From the NCBI GenBank assembly GCA_002353635.1, contig DEKA01000032.1, positions 1 through 11,362 of the forward strand: a stretch of 11,362 nt of DNA. Direction: 5' to 3'. The notes under the pieces are model-generated. The model was not told where the DNA came from, did no database searches, and worked only from the letters and a program-made list of their open reading frames with translations. The stretch comes from Lachnospiraceae bacterium UBA2734. Lineage in GTDB: Bacteria; Bacillota; Clostridia; Lachnospirales; Lachnospiraceae. Of this stretch, positions 1-6,830 are shown piece after piece (the first letter of the stretch is position 1; every line of letters starts with the position of its first letter). The position numbers and the translations under genes were made by a program.

Positions 1-63
1 CGCCAGGAAAAAGAGGAGTGCGCGGCAAGCTTGCTTGCCTGCGCACTCCTCTTTTTCCTGGCG
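1..63. terminator. Large perfect hairpin, probable bidirectional intrinsic terminator
   Basis: The arms at 1-23 and 41-63 are perfect 23-bp reverse complements. The interior continues pairing (24-30 with 33-39), leaving a 2-nt centre and one unpaired base at 40. The G/C-rich core (GAGGAGTGCGC) is flanked by AAAAA on the left and TTTTT on the right, so either strand gives a stem followed by a U-run. It starts 11 nt after the stop of the minus-strand acetyltransferase gene. I infer that it ends that transcript and also one arriving from beyond the left edge. The extra outer CGCCAGG/CCTGGCG pairing past the U-run is more than a terminator needs. Confidence 0.8.
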
Positions 64-73
64 GTGTGACGGT

Positions 74-1036
74 TTATATCACGTAGAACCACGTCTCGTC
101 CGTGTCCATCTTCTCGCTGTCGAAGTTGTTCTCGTCCGCATTTCCCGTATGGTGGTGCATATCCTGCTGGATGCTGACTCTGGAATCCGGCGCAACTGAT
201 TTCGTGATGAAGGCATTGGAGCCGATCACGGAGCCGTGTCCGATCACTGTCTCGCCGCCAAGGATCGAGGCACCGGAGTAGATCGTCACATAATCCTCGA
301 TTGTGGGATGTCTCTTCTTCCCTCTGAGCTTCTGCCCGGCTCTTGTGGAGAGTGCGCCGAGCGTCACACCCTGATAAACCTTGACGTGATCGCCGATGAT
401 GGTCGTTGAGCCGACAACGACGCCTGTGCCGTGGTCGATCATGAAATATTTTCCTATGGTCGCTCCGGGATGAATATCAATTCCCGTCTTCTGGTGCGCG
501 TATTCTGTGATCATGCGGGGGATCAGCGGCACATCCAACACAAAGAGCTCATGTGCAATGCGGTTGAGCGTCGTCGCGTAGATACCCGGATAGCACAGCA
601 CAATTTCATCAATTCCACTCGCCGCCGGATCGCCGTCAAATGTCGCCTGAAGGTCGGTATCAACATATTCCCGGAGCTTAGGAATCTGGCGTGTGAACGC
701 CGTCGTCACACATGCCGCCCTCGCCTCAAGCGCATCCTGGTCCGCGTTCTCGAATTCCGGACAGTAGTGCAGGACAATCGCTATCTGCTTCTGCAGATTG
801 TAGATGACATCCTCGATCAGAACGCCAAGTCTTGCCTTCTCGCTGAAGCCCTTATACACGCGGTCCCTGTAATACCCGGGGAAAATAAGCCGCAAGAGCT
901 TCTGCACGATATCCATCACCTTGTCCTGATCCGGCTGATGCAAGACATCCATCTTGTCGATATTGCGTCCCTTACTGTAATCGTCTGTGATCAGCTGGAC
1001 GATCTGTTCAATTTCCGCGTGCTGCGGTCCCTGCAT
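74..1036 (-). CDS. cysE: Serine O-acetyltransferase (CysE/EpsC type)
   Basis: This cytosolic enzyme transfers acetyl from acetyl-CoA to L-serine, giving O-acetylserine, the first committed step of cysteine synthesis. The 320-residue protein has an N-terminal all-helical part (about 1-175) and a C-terminal left-handed beta-helix of hexapeptide repeats (about 187-290). Family catalytic residues are visible: D187 in DIHPG, H202 in DHGTG and H243 in RHP. The GKKRHPTIEDYVTI and GASILGG segments are typical. It is longer than the roughly 270-residue E. coli CysE and resembles the longer form often annotated EpsC. About 30 acidic, His-containing residues follow the beta-helix and end in FYVI. A terminal isoleucine is what CysE inserts into the CysK active site, so a cysteine synthase complex is plausible. 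The ATG at 1036 has GGGAGG at 1043-1048, spacing 6. Divergent from the next transporter gene. The family call is secure; the exact symbol is less so. Confidence 0.93.
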   Translation of the reverse strand: MQGPQHAEIEQIVQLITDDYSKGRNIDKMDVLHQPDQDKVMDIVQKLLRLIFPGYYRDRVYKGFSEKARLGVLIEDVIYNLQKQIAIVLHYCPEFENADQDALEARAACVTTAFTRQIPKLREYVDTDLQATFDGDPAASGIDEIVLCYPGIYATTLNRIAHELFVLDVPLIPRMITEYAHQKTGIDIHPGATIGKYFMIDHGTGVVVGSTTIIGDHVKVYQGVTLGALSTRAGQKLRGKKRHPTIEDYVTIYSGASILGGETVIGHGSVIGSNAFITKSVAPDSRVSIQQDMHHHTGNADENNFDSEKMDTDETWFYVI

Positions 1037-1042
1037 GATTAA

Positions 1043-1283
1043 CCTCCCTGTGCTATACTAAAGAGCTGGCTCTTCGCCACTGTTATTGCGGCATCACAAT
1101 CTCTTGATTGAGGGTATCTGTTTAACACCTCATCCCGAGATCTCCGCGCCCTGCCCGCCCCCGGGAAAATCGGGAAATCCGGCAGGCAGGCAAGCTTCCC
1201 ATCCGGATTTTTCGACTTTCCGAGAGGTGCTGAAACAATTACATATTAAGTCCTGATGAACAACATCATATTACAGGACAAAA
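1043..1283. other. Structured divergent intergenic region
   Basis: This 240-nt gap between two divergent genes must hold both promoters, but I could not place a convincing -35/-10 pair for either. It does hold several inverted repeats. AAGAGC (1061-1066) pairs with GCTCTT (1069-1074), and CAATC (1097-1101) with GATTG (1106-1110). A long-range pair joins 1119-1123 and 1126-1131 with 1233-1237 and 1224-1229 (TGTTT..CACCTC against GAGGTG..AAACA). Inside that, AAATCCGG (1175-1182) pairs with CCGGATTT (1203-1210) and runs into TTTTT on the plus strand, like a weak terminator. I recognise no named riboswitch, and there is no T-box motif. Confidence 0.45.
1250..1279 (+). promoter_or_regulatory. Hairpin sequestering the ribosome binding site of the EamA transporter gene
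   Basis: GTCCTG (1250-1255) is the exact reverse complement of CAGGAC (1274-1279), and GATG (1255-1258) can alternatively pair with CATC (1263-1266) inside. The AGGA of the right arm is the only Shine-Dalgarno candidate for the ATG at 1284, 5 nt away. Folding would hide it. Whether this is real translational control or chance is open. Confidence 0.4.
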
Positions 1284-2213
1284 ATGCTCATGACAAATAC
1301 CTCTGTTACATTCCGTCAACATCACAGCACAACTTTTCCCGGTGCGCTCCTTGCCACAGCCGGCGGCATCTGCTGGGGACTCTCCGGCACCATGGGGCAG
1401 TACCTCTTTACTCATGAAAATATGGACTCCCGCTGGCTCGTCCCCCTCCGCCTTGGTTTTGCCGGCCTCATCCTGCTATTCTACTGCATTTTCAAGGATG
1501 GTCCCCGGAAAACCTTCGGCATCTGGCGCAGCAAAAGGGACGCCCGCACACTCGTCATCTACGGTCTGGCCGGCGTATCCTGCTGCCAGTTTCTCTATTT
1601 TCTGACAATACAGCTCTCCACCGCAGGTGTCGGCACAATCCTGCAGGATTTTTCGCCGATCATGATCCTTCTCTACACCTGTGTGCAGAAAAGAAGGCGC
1701 CCGACTGCGCGGCAGCTGAGTGCCATCACGCTTGCCCTCGCAGGCGTCGCACTGATCACGACGCACGGAGACTTCACGACGCTGTCCGTCTCTCCGGCCG
1801 CACTGGTGACAGGAATTCTGAGCGCCGTCTGCGTCACCATCTACAATGTGACGCCGGGAGACCTCATGGACCGCTACTCCGTGCTGCTCCTCCAGGCCTG
1901 GGCCTTCCTTATGGGGAGCGCTGCGATCCTTCTTATTTTCCGTCCGTGGACATTTCACTATGTGCCATCAGCGATGGGATGCTTTGGCGTCTTCTTCGTT
2001 GTGGTTGTAGGCAATGTCCTCGCCTTCCCGCTCTATATTCAGGGCGTCAAGCTGATCGGGCCTGAGAAGGGCATCCTCTATGGCTTCTCAGAGCCTCTCA
2101 CTGCTGCCTTTCTTGGAACTGTGCTGCTGGGAAGTCCCTTTACGGGCTGGGATGCGCTTGGGTTTGCACTTGTTTTCCTGATGCTGTTCCTGATCTCCGG
2201 CAAAAAAGCTTAA
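1284..2213 (+). CDS. EamA-family (DMT superfamily) inner-membrane transporter
   Basis: A 309-residue, very hydrophobic protein with about ten predicted membrane helices arranged as two halves of five, as in drug/metabolite transporters of the EamA family. The first half begins around residue 18 (GALLATAGGICWGLSGTMGQ) with the usual small-residue-rich first helix. Its fourth and fifth helices contain LQDFSPIMILLYTC and LALAGVALITTHGD. The second half begins near 172 and ends near 305, with the family-typical YGFSEPLTAAFLGTVLLG (265-282). Such proteins usually export amino acids, metabolites or drugs; the substrate cannot be read from sequence. The ATG at 1284 has AGGA at 1275-1278. A second in-frame ATG two codons later is a possible start. 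No convincing terminator follows; the next gene is convergent. Confidence 0.88.
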   Translation: MLMTNTSVTFRQHHSTTFPGALLATAGGICWGLSGTMGQYLFTHENMDSRWLVPLRLGFAGLILLFYCIFKDGPRKTFGIWRSKRDARTLVIYGLAGVSCCQFLYFLTIQLSTAGVGTILQDFSPIMILLYTCVQKRRRPTARQLSAITLALAGVALITTHGDFTTLSVSPAALVTGILSAVCVTIYNVTPGDLMDRYSVLLLQAWAFLMGSAAILLIFRPWTFHYVPSAMGCFGVFFVVVVGNVLAFPLYIQGVKLIGPEKGILYGFSEPLTAAFLGTVLLGSPFTGWDALGFALVFLMLFLISGKKA

Positions 2214-2293
2214 ATGTGATCGCTGATGCAATCGCACTCAAACACATTCGATGAAAACGCCTTCGCAGATTTCGCCTCAGCGGGCATAAGTTT

Positions 2294-2338
2294 AAAAAAT
2301 GCCGGCTGCTTCACCTCCGCGCATGCATCGGCGCCGGC
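2294..2338 (-). terminator. Possible intrinsic terminator overlapping the end of the 109-residue gene
   Basis: GCCGGC at 2333-2338, inside the last codons of the gene, can pair with GCCGGC at 2301-2306 just past its stop. On the minus strand this is followed at once by ATTTTTT (2294-2300). The loop is long (26 nt, with some internal pairing such as GCATGC), so the stem is only moderately convincing. It sits where a terminator of the minus-strand gene string is expected. Confidence 0.5.
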
Positions 2339-2640
2339 CACTCTCCTTTATGTGCGTCGTAATACGCATCCAGGTACGGCGCAATCTGTGCGAGCCCCTC
2401 TTCCGTGAACGGAAACTCCTTCACGACCTTCTTCTCTTCCGGCGTCGCCGCATCCGAGAAGGGCTCCGGCCAGATCACCACCTTGAAGGACGCCTCGCCC
2501 CTCTGATCAGGCGGCGTGAAGTGAATATTCTTCATCGGCTCCCTTGCTACCTTGAACCGCATCCCCCGGAAACTCCCGTAATAGGGCTCCCCATATTCAT
2601 AATAGGCAAAGTGCAGCAACTCTTTCGGATCAATATGCAT
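2311..2640 (-). CDS. Small conserved-looking hypothetical protein, 109 residues
   Basis: I recognise no named domain. The protein is soluble, has no signal peptide or membrane segment, and is rich in aromatic residues. Readable landmarks are YYGSFRGMRFKVAREP (residues 20-35), the strand-like FKVVIWPEPF (52-61), and a C-terminal helix-rich part with TPEEKKVVKEFPFTEEGLAQIAPYLDAYYD split over 66-95. The spacing of WPEP, TPEE and FPF/EEG reads like a folded small protein and not a shadow frame. Codon use is that of its neighbours, and the opposite-strand frames lack sense. Shine-Dalgarno support for the ATG at 2640 is weak (GAG-rich only), so the start is uncertain. It is last in a minus-strand string, 126 nt after the CmpB-like gene. 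Confidence 0.72.
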   Translation of the reverse strand: MHIDPKELLHFAYYEYGEPYYGSFRGMRFKVAREPMKNIHFTPPDQRGEASFKVVIWPEPFSDAATPEEKKVVKEFPFTEEGLAQIAPYLDAYYDAHKGEWPAPMHARR

Positions 2641-2766
2641 GGCTCACGCTCTCTGTCATCTAAACCTTCTTTGTTTGGTCACCGCCGGATAATGAACAAT
2701 CAGAATAAGCATCCCCAGCCCAAGAGGATCAGATTCATTTGCAATGGGCTTATGCCCTCTTCGCTG

Positions 2767-3843
2767 TTATGCAGAATCCCTGTCGTTCCTGCCCCGGAAG
2801 TCCCCGTCTTCTCTGATCTCTCCGCCCGCGGCGCGCTCCTGCGGCGTGCCGAGCTTCTTCTGCACATTCATCATGTAGTCGCGAAGACGCAGCGACACCG
2901 CCCTGGTGCCCTCTGTGCGGAATTCCTTCACGCTGGATAAATGGTACTTCTGCCGGCGATTCAGTCCGTCTCCCAGTGAGCGGATGCGGGCAGACATCTC
3001 CAGCTGCGCCTGCTCCAGCTTCCTTCGGCTGGCCTCACTGTAAGCTGCCACTCCCTGCTGTGCCTGCTCGATCTTCCTTTTCCCAGCCTCACCGTAAGCC
3101 TGACTGCGCTCCGCCATCTCCAACTGTGCCTTCTGCACGGTCCGCTTTGCTGCCTCGCTGTAGGCTTCACTCCTCTGCGCCAGCTCCAGATGTGCCTTTT
3201 CCACCGTTTTTCTGGCTGCCATAGTGGCCGCCGCACCGACGGCAGCAGGCCCCTTCTGTGCCAGCGCAACACCGGCCTCCGCCTTCTCATTGAATTCCTT
3301 TTCGATCTGCTCCATGCGGTCAAGAAGATCAGAGAGCGTCGCGATCGTCAGCGCAAGATCCATGCCAAAGAACAGCATCATGATCAATGACACGGCTTCA
3401 TTCGCCAAAGGATGCGCCGTCTGATGAAGTCCCGAAAGGAGCGGAATCAGATAACGCACGATCAGAACACCCGCGACACCGAACCCGATCGATGCCGGCA
3501 GACAGATCCTGCCCCTGAAATTCAGCGGCACATTGCTGTAGTCCCACCACACCGCGTGAAAACAATTCTCCAGAATCGCCGCCGTGGTGTACTCCAGAAT
3601 TGCGCTCCCCACAAGACAGATCAGAAAAATCTTCCACACTGGAAGATCCCCCGTCATCTTCGGCAGATAACTGAAAATAACGACCGCCGCCACAGCCCCC
3701 GTCCCGTAGATCGGACAGATCGGCCCGTACAGAAAGCCTCTGTTCTGCCAGTGCTTTGTCTGCACCGTGCAGTAGATGGTCTCATACACCCAGCCAATAA
3801 AGCTGAATACAATGAAATCGATGAAGTAAACTGATATTTCCAT
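2767..3843 (-). CDS. CmpB-like putative ABC-transporter membrane protein (DUF1113 type) with repeated helical tail
   Basis: A 358-residue membrane protein. Residues 1-175 match the family known as putative ABC transporter type IV (CmpB, formerly DUF1113): FSFIGWVYETIY (13-24), GFLYGPICPIYGTGA (36-50), an acidic/aromatic WWDYSNVPLNFRGRICLPAS (99-118), and five likely membrane helices near 5-24, 42-60, 71-91, 117-138 and 148-172. The function of this family is not established; no ATPase or substrate-binding partner lies next to it here. From about 176 on, the chain turns into a long charged helix with four tandem copies of an about 22-residue unit, then a basic, disordered C terminus. The tail is an unusual extension. 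The ATG at 3843 is preceded by GGAG at 3851-3854, spacing 7. It lies 77 nt after the 255-residue hypothetical gene, in the same direction. Confidence 0.85.
   Translation of the reverse strand: MEISVYFIDFIVFSFIGWVYETIYCTVQTKHWQNRGFLYGPICPIYGTGAVAAVVIFSYLPKMTGDLPVWKIFLICLVGSAILEYTTAAILENCFHAVWWDYSNVPLNFRGRICLPASIGFGVAGVLIVRYLIPLLSGLHQTAHPLANEAVSLIMMLFFGMDLALTIATLSDLLDRMEQIEKEFNEKAEAGVALAQKGPAAVGAAATMAARKTVEKAHLELAQRSEAYSEAAKRTVQKAQLEMAERSQAYGEAGKRKIEQAQQGVAAYSEASRRKLEQAQLEMSARIRSLGDGLNRRQKYHLSSVKEFRTEGTRAVSLRLRDYMMNVQKKLGTPQERAAGGEIREDGDFRGRNDRDSA
2965..3210 (-). repeat. Tandem 66-nt coding repeats in the CmpB-like gene
   Basis: Residues 212-233, 234-255, 256-273 and 274-293 align as four units: KTVEKAHLELAQRSEAYSEA, RTVQKAQLEMAERSQAYGEA, RKIEQAQQGVAAYSEASR and RKLEQAQLEMSARIRSLGDG. 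The first two are 22 residues, the third has lost four in its middle, and the fourth diverges at its end. Alternation of Ala/Leu with Lys/Glu/Gln suggests an amphipathic helix or coiled coil on the cytoplasmic side. At DNA level the units are visible as recurring GCCTC-CTGTA and CTCCAGCTG segments on the plus strand. Confidence 0.85.
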
Positions 3844-3855
3844 ATAGTTTCTCCG

Positions 3856-3872
3856 CGCGCCGCGGCGGCGCG
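3856..3872 (-). promoter_or_regulatory. GC-only hairpin directly upstream of the CmpB-like gene's ribosome binding site
   Basis: CGCGCCG (3856-3862) and CGGCGCG (3866-3872) form a perfect 7-bp stem with a CGG loop. The hairpin ends one base from the GGAG at 3851-3854. There is no U-run, so it is not an intrinsic terminator. It could mark a processing or mRNA-stability site between two genes of one transcript. Confidence 0.45.
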
Positions 3873-3920
3873 ATGATCATATTTTGTTCAACGCGCATTT
3901 TTCCGTATCTGCAGATATTT

Positions 3921-4688
3921 TCAACCCTTGTCTGCTGCATCCTCGTCAAAAAGAATCAGCCCGCTGATGGGAATCCGGTCCCGGATAAATGCACTGACGT
4001 TGATGTCCGGAAGAAAAGCCCCTTCCAGGTTTCCGCCCTGCATCTCGTCGCGTCCATCCTGAAAATGCACCAGAATTCTCCACCTGCCGGTGTCTTCCTT
4101 CTTCCAGTCCCGGTTTTTCTGTGTAAAGAGCCACGTATCCAGCATCTGCAGAATCTCGCCTGCCGCAGTGCCGTCGATCTTTGTATCCAGCATGCGCCCT
4201 ATGCCGTGGTGCCCATCTCCCTTCCAGTACGTGAAGCTCCGGAAGCTGATCTTCCCCGAACTGAAAATCACGAGCCGCTGCTGAATCTCTTCCTCCGGGC
4301 GGAACACTCTTCCAGGACAGCTCCTGTCTGAAAATATGGACACCGCCTCCGCATCCTTCAGGGAAACCGCCTCGCTGATCTCCGGTGCGAGATCTCTCTC
4401 GAACGCCTCCGAAAAATCCTCGAGGGAGAGGCCAAGGCCCGTCCAGCCTTTCTTTTCGTCGTGACCGGCCGGGGTGGTCTCTGTCAATTCCGGGCCGGCT
4501 GTCTTGTTGTCCGCTCCGGCAAAGGATCCCGCGGGCATCACTCTCTCCAACGATGTTCCCGCCGTTTCATTCTTTGTCTGCTCCCGCGATGTACCGACAG
4601 TTGTTAAGTTGTTTCCCTCAGCGCCCGGAGATTTCCGTTCTGTCTCCTGGTTCTCTTTCCTGCTGCCAAAATGAAAAAGATTAAACAT
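3921..4688 (-). CDS. Hypothetical protein, 255 residues, disordered N terminus plus compact C-terminal domain
   Basis: I do not recognise this protein. Residues 10-85 are low-complexity and rich in Thr, Glu, Gly, Lys and Asn, so probably unfolded. Residues 86-250 look folded, with alternating hydrophobic strands: EIQQRLVIFSSGKISFRSF (134-152), TAAGEILQMLDTWLFTQ (174-190), GRWRILVHFQDG (201-212) and IPISGLILFDED (239-250). There are no membrane helices and no signal peptide. The domain's rhythm (strand, strand, helix, Trp-containing strand) suggests a small alpha/beta binding domain, but I name no family. The ATG at 4688 has only weak AGG/CAGG upstream. It starts 42 nt after the truA stop in the same direction, so it is probably co-transcribed with truA and the CmpB-like gene. 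Confidence 0.7.
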   Translation of the reverse strand: MFNLFHFGSRKENQETERKSPGAEGNNLTTVGTSREQTKNETAGTSLERVMPAGSFAGADNKTAGPELTETTPAGHDEKKGWTGLGLSLEDFSEAFERDLAPEISEAVSLKDAEAVSIFSDRSCPGRVFRPEEEIQQRLVIFSSGKISFRSFTYWKGDGHHGIGRMLDTKIDGTAAGEILQMLDTWLFTQKNRDWKKEDTGRWRILVHFQDGRDEMQGGNLEGAFLPDINVSAFIRDRIPISGLILFDEDAADKG

Positions 4689-4730
4689 ATCAATTGCCTG
4701 CCTGCAATATTTTTAAAGTGAATACGTGCG

Positions 4731-5480
4731 TTAATAATCCACCTTCATGAGACACAGCCCGCACGCCGGCGCCGTGGGCCCCGCTTTTTTGCGGTCCTTT
4801 GCGTCCAGAATGGCGTCCATTTCCGCGGGCTGGAGTCTCCCGTATCCGACTTCCAGAAGGGTACCCGTCATGATGCGCACCATGTTCTGCAGGAAGCCGT
4901 TGCCATGATAATAGATGCGGATATAGTGTCCGCTCGTCTCGATCTTAATCGTATCCACCACGCGGACTGAGGACTTCTTCATGTGCGCATTGCCGCAGAA
5001 GCTCTTATAGTCGTGCATACCCGTCAGGTGCTCCGCCGCCTCGCGCATCCTGTCGAGGTCCGGCATGGCGTCCAGGACGTACACATATTTTCGATCAAAA
5101 ACAGGCTTGGATGCCCCATACCACAGCGTATAGCGGTAGGTCTTGCCGATGGCTTTGAAACGGCTGTGGAAGCGCTCTGCCGCCTCCTTCACCTCATTCA
5201 CGCTGATATCATCCGGCAGGTACCGGTTCATGTACGCCTGGATCTCCTCCGGCGTCATCGCCGTATCGAGGAGGACATTGGCCGTCATGGCACGGGCATG
5301 CACACCTGCATCTGTCCTGCCGGCGCCGATCACCGTCACCGGGTGTGCCCTGTCTGCGCCCACCATTCTCGTGAGCACATCCTCGAGCTTGCCCTGTATA
5401 GTCATGTCTGTATTCGGCTGATGCTCCCAGCCGTAGTATCTTGTGCCGTCGTAGCTGACGATCATCTTGAAATTCTTCAC
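4731..5480 (-). CDS. truA: tRNA pseudouridine(38-40) synthase TruA
   Basis: This enzyme isomerises uridines 38, 39 and 40 in the anticodon arm of many tRNAs. Family marks are the N-terminal IVSYDGTRYYGWEHQP, the catalytic-loop motif GAGRTDAGVHA with the nucleophilic aspartate at residue 57, VYVLDAMPDLDRMREAAEHL, and the C-terminal FLQNMVRIMTGTLLEVGYGRL with APACGLCLMKV. I chose the GTG at 5480. It has GGGAG at 5490-5494 with a 9-nt spacer, and it gives 249 residues starting VKNFKMIVSYDG, the usual TruA length and N terminus. An in-frame ATG at 5555 would add 25 polar residues with little family resemblance and has a poor ribosome site. It is first in a minus-strand string with three downstream genes of unclear function. 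Confidence 0.95.
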   Translation of the reverse strand: MKNFKMIVSYDGTRYYGWEHQPNTDMTIQGKLEDVLTRMVGADRAHPVTVIGAGRTDAGVHARAMTANVLLDTAMTPEEIQAYMNRYLPDDISVNEVKEAAERFHSRFKAIGKTYRYTLWYGASKPVFDRKYVYVLDAMPDLDRMREAAEHLTGMHDYKSFCGNAHMKKSSVRVVDTIKIETSGHYIRIYYHGNGFLQNMVRIMTGTLLEVGYGRLQPAEMDAILDAKDRKKAGPTAPACGLCLMKVDY

Positions 5481-5624
5481 AAATTTGTGCTCCCTGCCGT
5501 TATTTTCAATGGTTTGCGTTTTTATGGCGTCGCATTTTTCTGACTCATAGTGCATCTTTTCAACATCATCCCGAATTGCTCCTACTACGCGGCAATCGGT
5601 TTTCGATGCGGGCTAAACATTAAC

Positions 5625-5633
5625 ATCATACCA
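5625..5633 (-). promoter_or_regulatory. Extended -10 promoter element upstream of truA
   Basis: On the minus strand TGG-TATGAT is an extended -10 (TGn plus a 5/6 match to TATAAT). I see no good -35. It lies between the J-protein terminator and truA, giving an untranslated leader of about 140 nt to the GTG start. Placement fits a truA promoter; the motif alone is weak. Confidence 0.4.
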
Positions 5634-5653
5634 TAGAAAATCTGCACAAACGT

Positions 5654-5683
5654 AAAAAGCCCCGCTCTTTGACGAGCGGAGCT
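5654..5683 (-). terminator. Intrinsic terminator of the J-protein gene
   Basis: On the minus strand AGCTCCGCTC (5674-5683) pairs with GAGCGGGGCT (5658-5667) around a 6-nt loop, with one mismatch or wobble, and is followed by a T-run (A-run 5654-5658 on the plus strand). It begins 22 nt after the stop codon at 5706. Confidence 0.85.
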
Positions 5684-5705
5684 GATGATGCAAAACTTTG
5701 TTCAG

Positions 5706-6815
5706 TTATGCCGCAAAGAAGCTTCCTCTTCTGTGTGAGGCCTTGTCGTAGTCGCGCAGCTTCTCTTTCGCATCCTCGCTCAGGTGCGTGGGCACTTCGA
5801 TGCCGATCACTGCATACTCATCGCCGTGCTCGGCAGGATTCTTCATATTGGCAATGCCCTTGCCTCTTAATCTGATCTTGCTGCCGCACTGCGTGCCTGC
5901 GGGGATCGTGAGCACGACATCGCCGTAGAGCGTGTGGACTCGCGCCTCACCGCCAAGGACAGCCGTGATAAACGGAATCCTGGTGTCTACGTAGATATCC
6001 GCACCTTTTCTTGTGAATCCCTCCTTCGCGCCCACATGGACCTTCAGAAGGAGATCGCCGGCCTCGCCGCCCTGCACCGGGGAAGGACTGCCCTTGCCTC
6101 TGAGCCGGATGCTCTGACCCTCATCGATGCCCGCGGGGATTTTTACGTCCAGCGTGTGCACGCCGTCCGCGCCCTGCAGGCGGATCGTCTTATCGCAGCC
6201 AAAGGCAGCCTCTTCAAAGGTGAGATTAATCTCAGAGGTCAGATCGCTCCCCTTGGTACTGCCGCCGAAGCCGCCGAAACCACTCTGGCCGCTGTAGCCG
6301 TTCTGGCTGTAACTCTGTCCTCCGTCGAAGCCCTGACTGTAGCCGGTGCCGCCGCCAAAGCCCTGGCCGCCGGTATGGAAGCTTCCGTCAAAGCCCTTTG
6401 CGCCGTGGCCGAACATACTGCCGAAGAGATCGCCGAACATGTCATCCATATTCGCATCCCCGCCGGTATAGGTTCTGTAATATGTCTTTCCGTCTTTACT
6501 GAAGCCCTCGGTGAAGCCGCCCTGGCCGTTTCCGAAGCCGCCAAAGCCGCCGAAACCTCCCTGTCCCGCACCGGCACCGGCGCCTGCTGCCTGATCAAAT
6601 GCTGCAGAGCCATAAGTATCGTAAATCTTTCTCTTCTTTGGATCGCTGAGAACAGAGTACGCCTCGCCGACCTCCTCGAATTTCTTCTCCGCATCCTTGT
6701 CGCCCGGGTTTGCGTCCGGATGATACTTCTTTGCCAGTTTCCTGTATGCTGTCTTTATCTCTTTATCTGTTGCATCCCTCGAGATGCCAAGAACCTCATA
6801 ATAATCTTTATTCAT
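5706..6815 (-). CDS. J-domain co-chaperone, class B (DnaJ/CbpA-like without zinc finger)
   Basis: A cytosolic Hsp70 (DnaK) partner that delivers substrates and stimulates ATP hydrolysis. The 369 residues split into a J-domain (1-70: DYYEVLGISRDATDKEIK, HPD at 32-34), a long Gly/Phe-rich linker (73-190) interrupted by a helical GDLFGSMFG patch (128-136), and a C-terminal substrate-binding part with two related beta-barrels (191-345: KIPAGIDEGQSIRLRGKG and TIPAGTQCGSKIRLRGKG). The four CxxCxGxG zinc repeats of canonical DnaJ are absent; only two cysteines exist, so it is a CbpA-type protein. I chose the ATG at 6815, which puts NKDYYEVLG at the N terminus and has GAAGG 5 nt upstream. An ATG at 6851 would add 12 residues lying in a hairpin. 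No CIRCE element is visible. It lies between its own promoter and terminator, so it is probably monocistronic. Confidence 0.93.
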   Translation of the reverse strand: MNKDYYEVLGISRDATDKEIKTAYRKLAKKYHPDANPGDKDAEKKFEEVGEAYSVLSDPKKRKIYDTYGSAAFDQAAGAGAGAGQGGFGGFGGFGNGQGGFTEGFSKDGKTYYRTYTGGDANMDDMFGDLFGSMFGHGAKGFDGSFHTGGQGFGGGTGYSQGFDGGQSYSQNGYSGQSGFGGFGGSTKGSDLTSEINLTFEEAAFGCDKTIRLQGADGVHTLDVKIPAGIDEGQSIRLRGKGSPSPVQGGEAGDLLLKVHVGAKEGFTRKGADIYVDTRIPFITAVLGGEARVHTLYGDVVLTIPAGTQCGSKIRLRGKGIANMKNPAEHGDEYAVIGIEVPTHLSEDAKEKLRDYDKASHRRGSFFAA

Positions 6816-6830
6816 AATAGCCTTCTCTCT

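Noticed and set aside
431..1042. A 203-codon plus-strand open frame
   Set aside because: It is antisense to the serine acetyltransferase and shows no domain of its own.
1043..1283. T-box, SAM or other known riboswitch before cysE or the EamA gene
   Set aside because: No TGGNACCGC motif or other recognised aptamer core is present on either strand; only unassigned inverted repeats.
2965..3210. CRISPR array or intergenic repeat at the 66-nt units
   Set aside because: The units are contiguous with no unique spacers, keep the reading frame and encode a helical protein repeat.
5706..6815. Canonical zinc-finger DnaJ
   Set aside because: The four CxxCxGxG motifs are absent and only two cysteines occur, so it is a class B J-protein.
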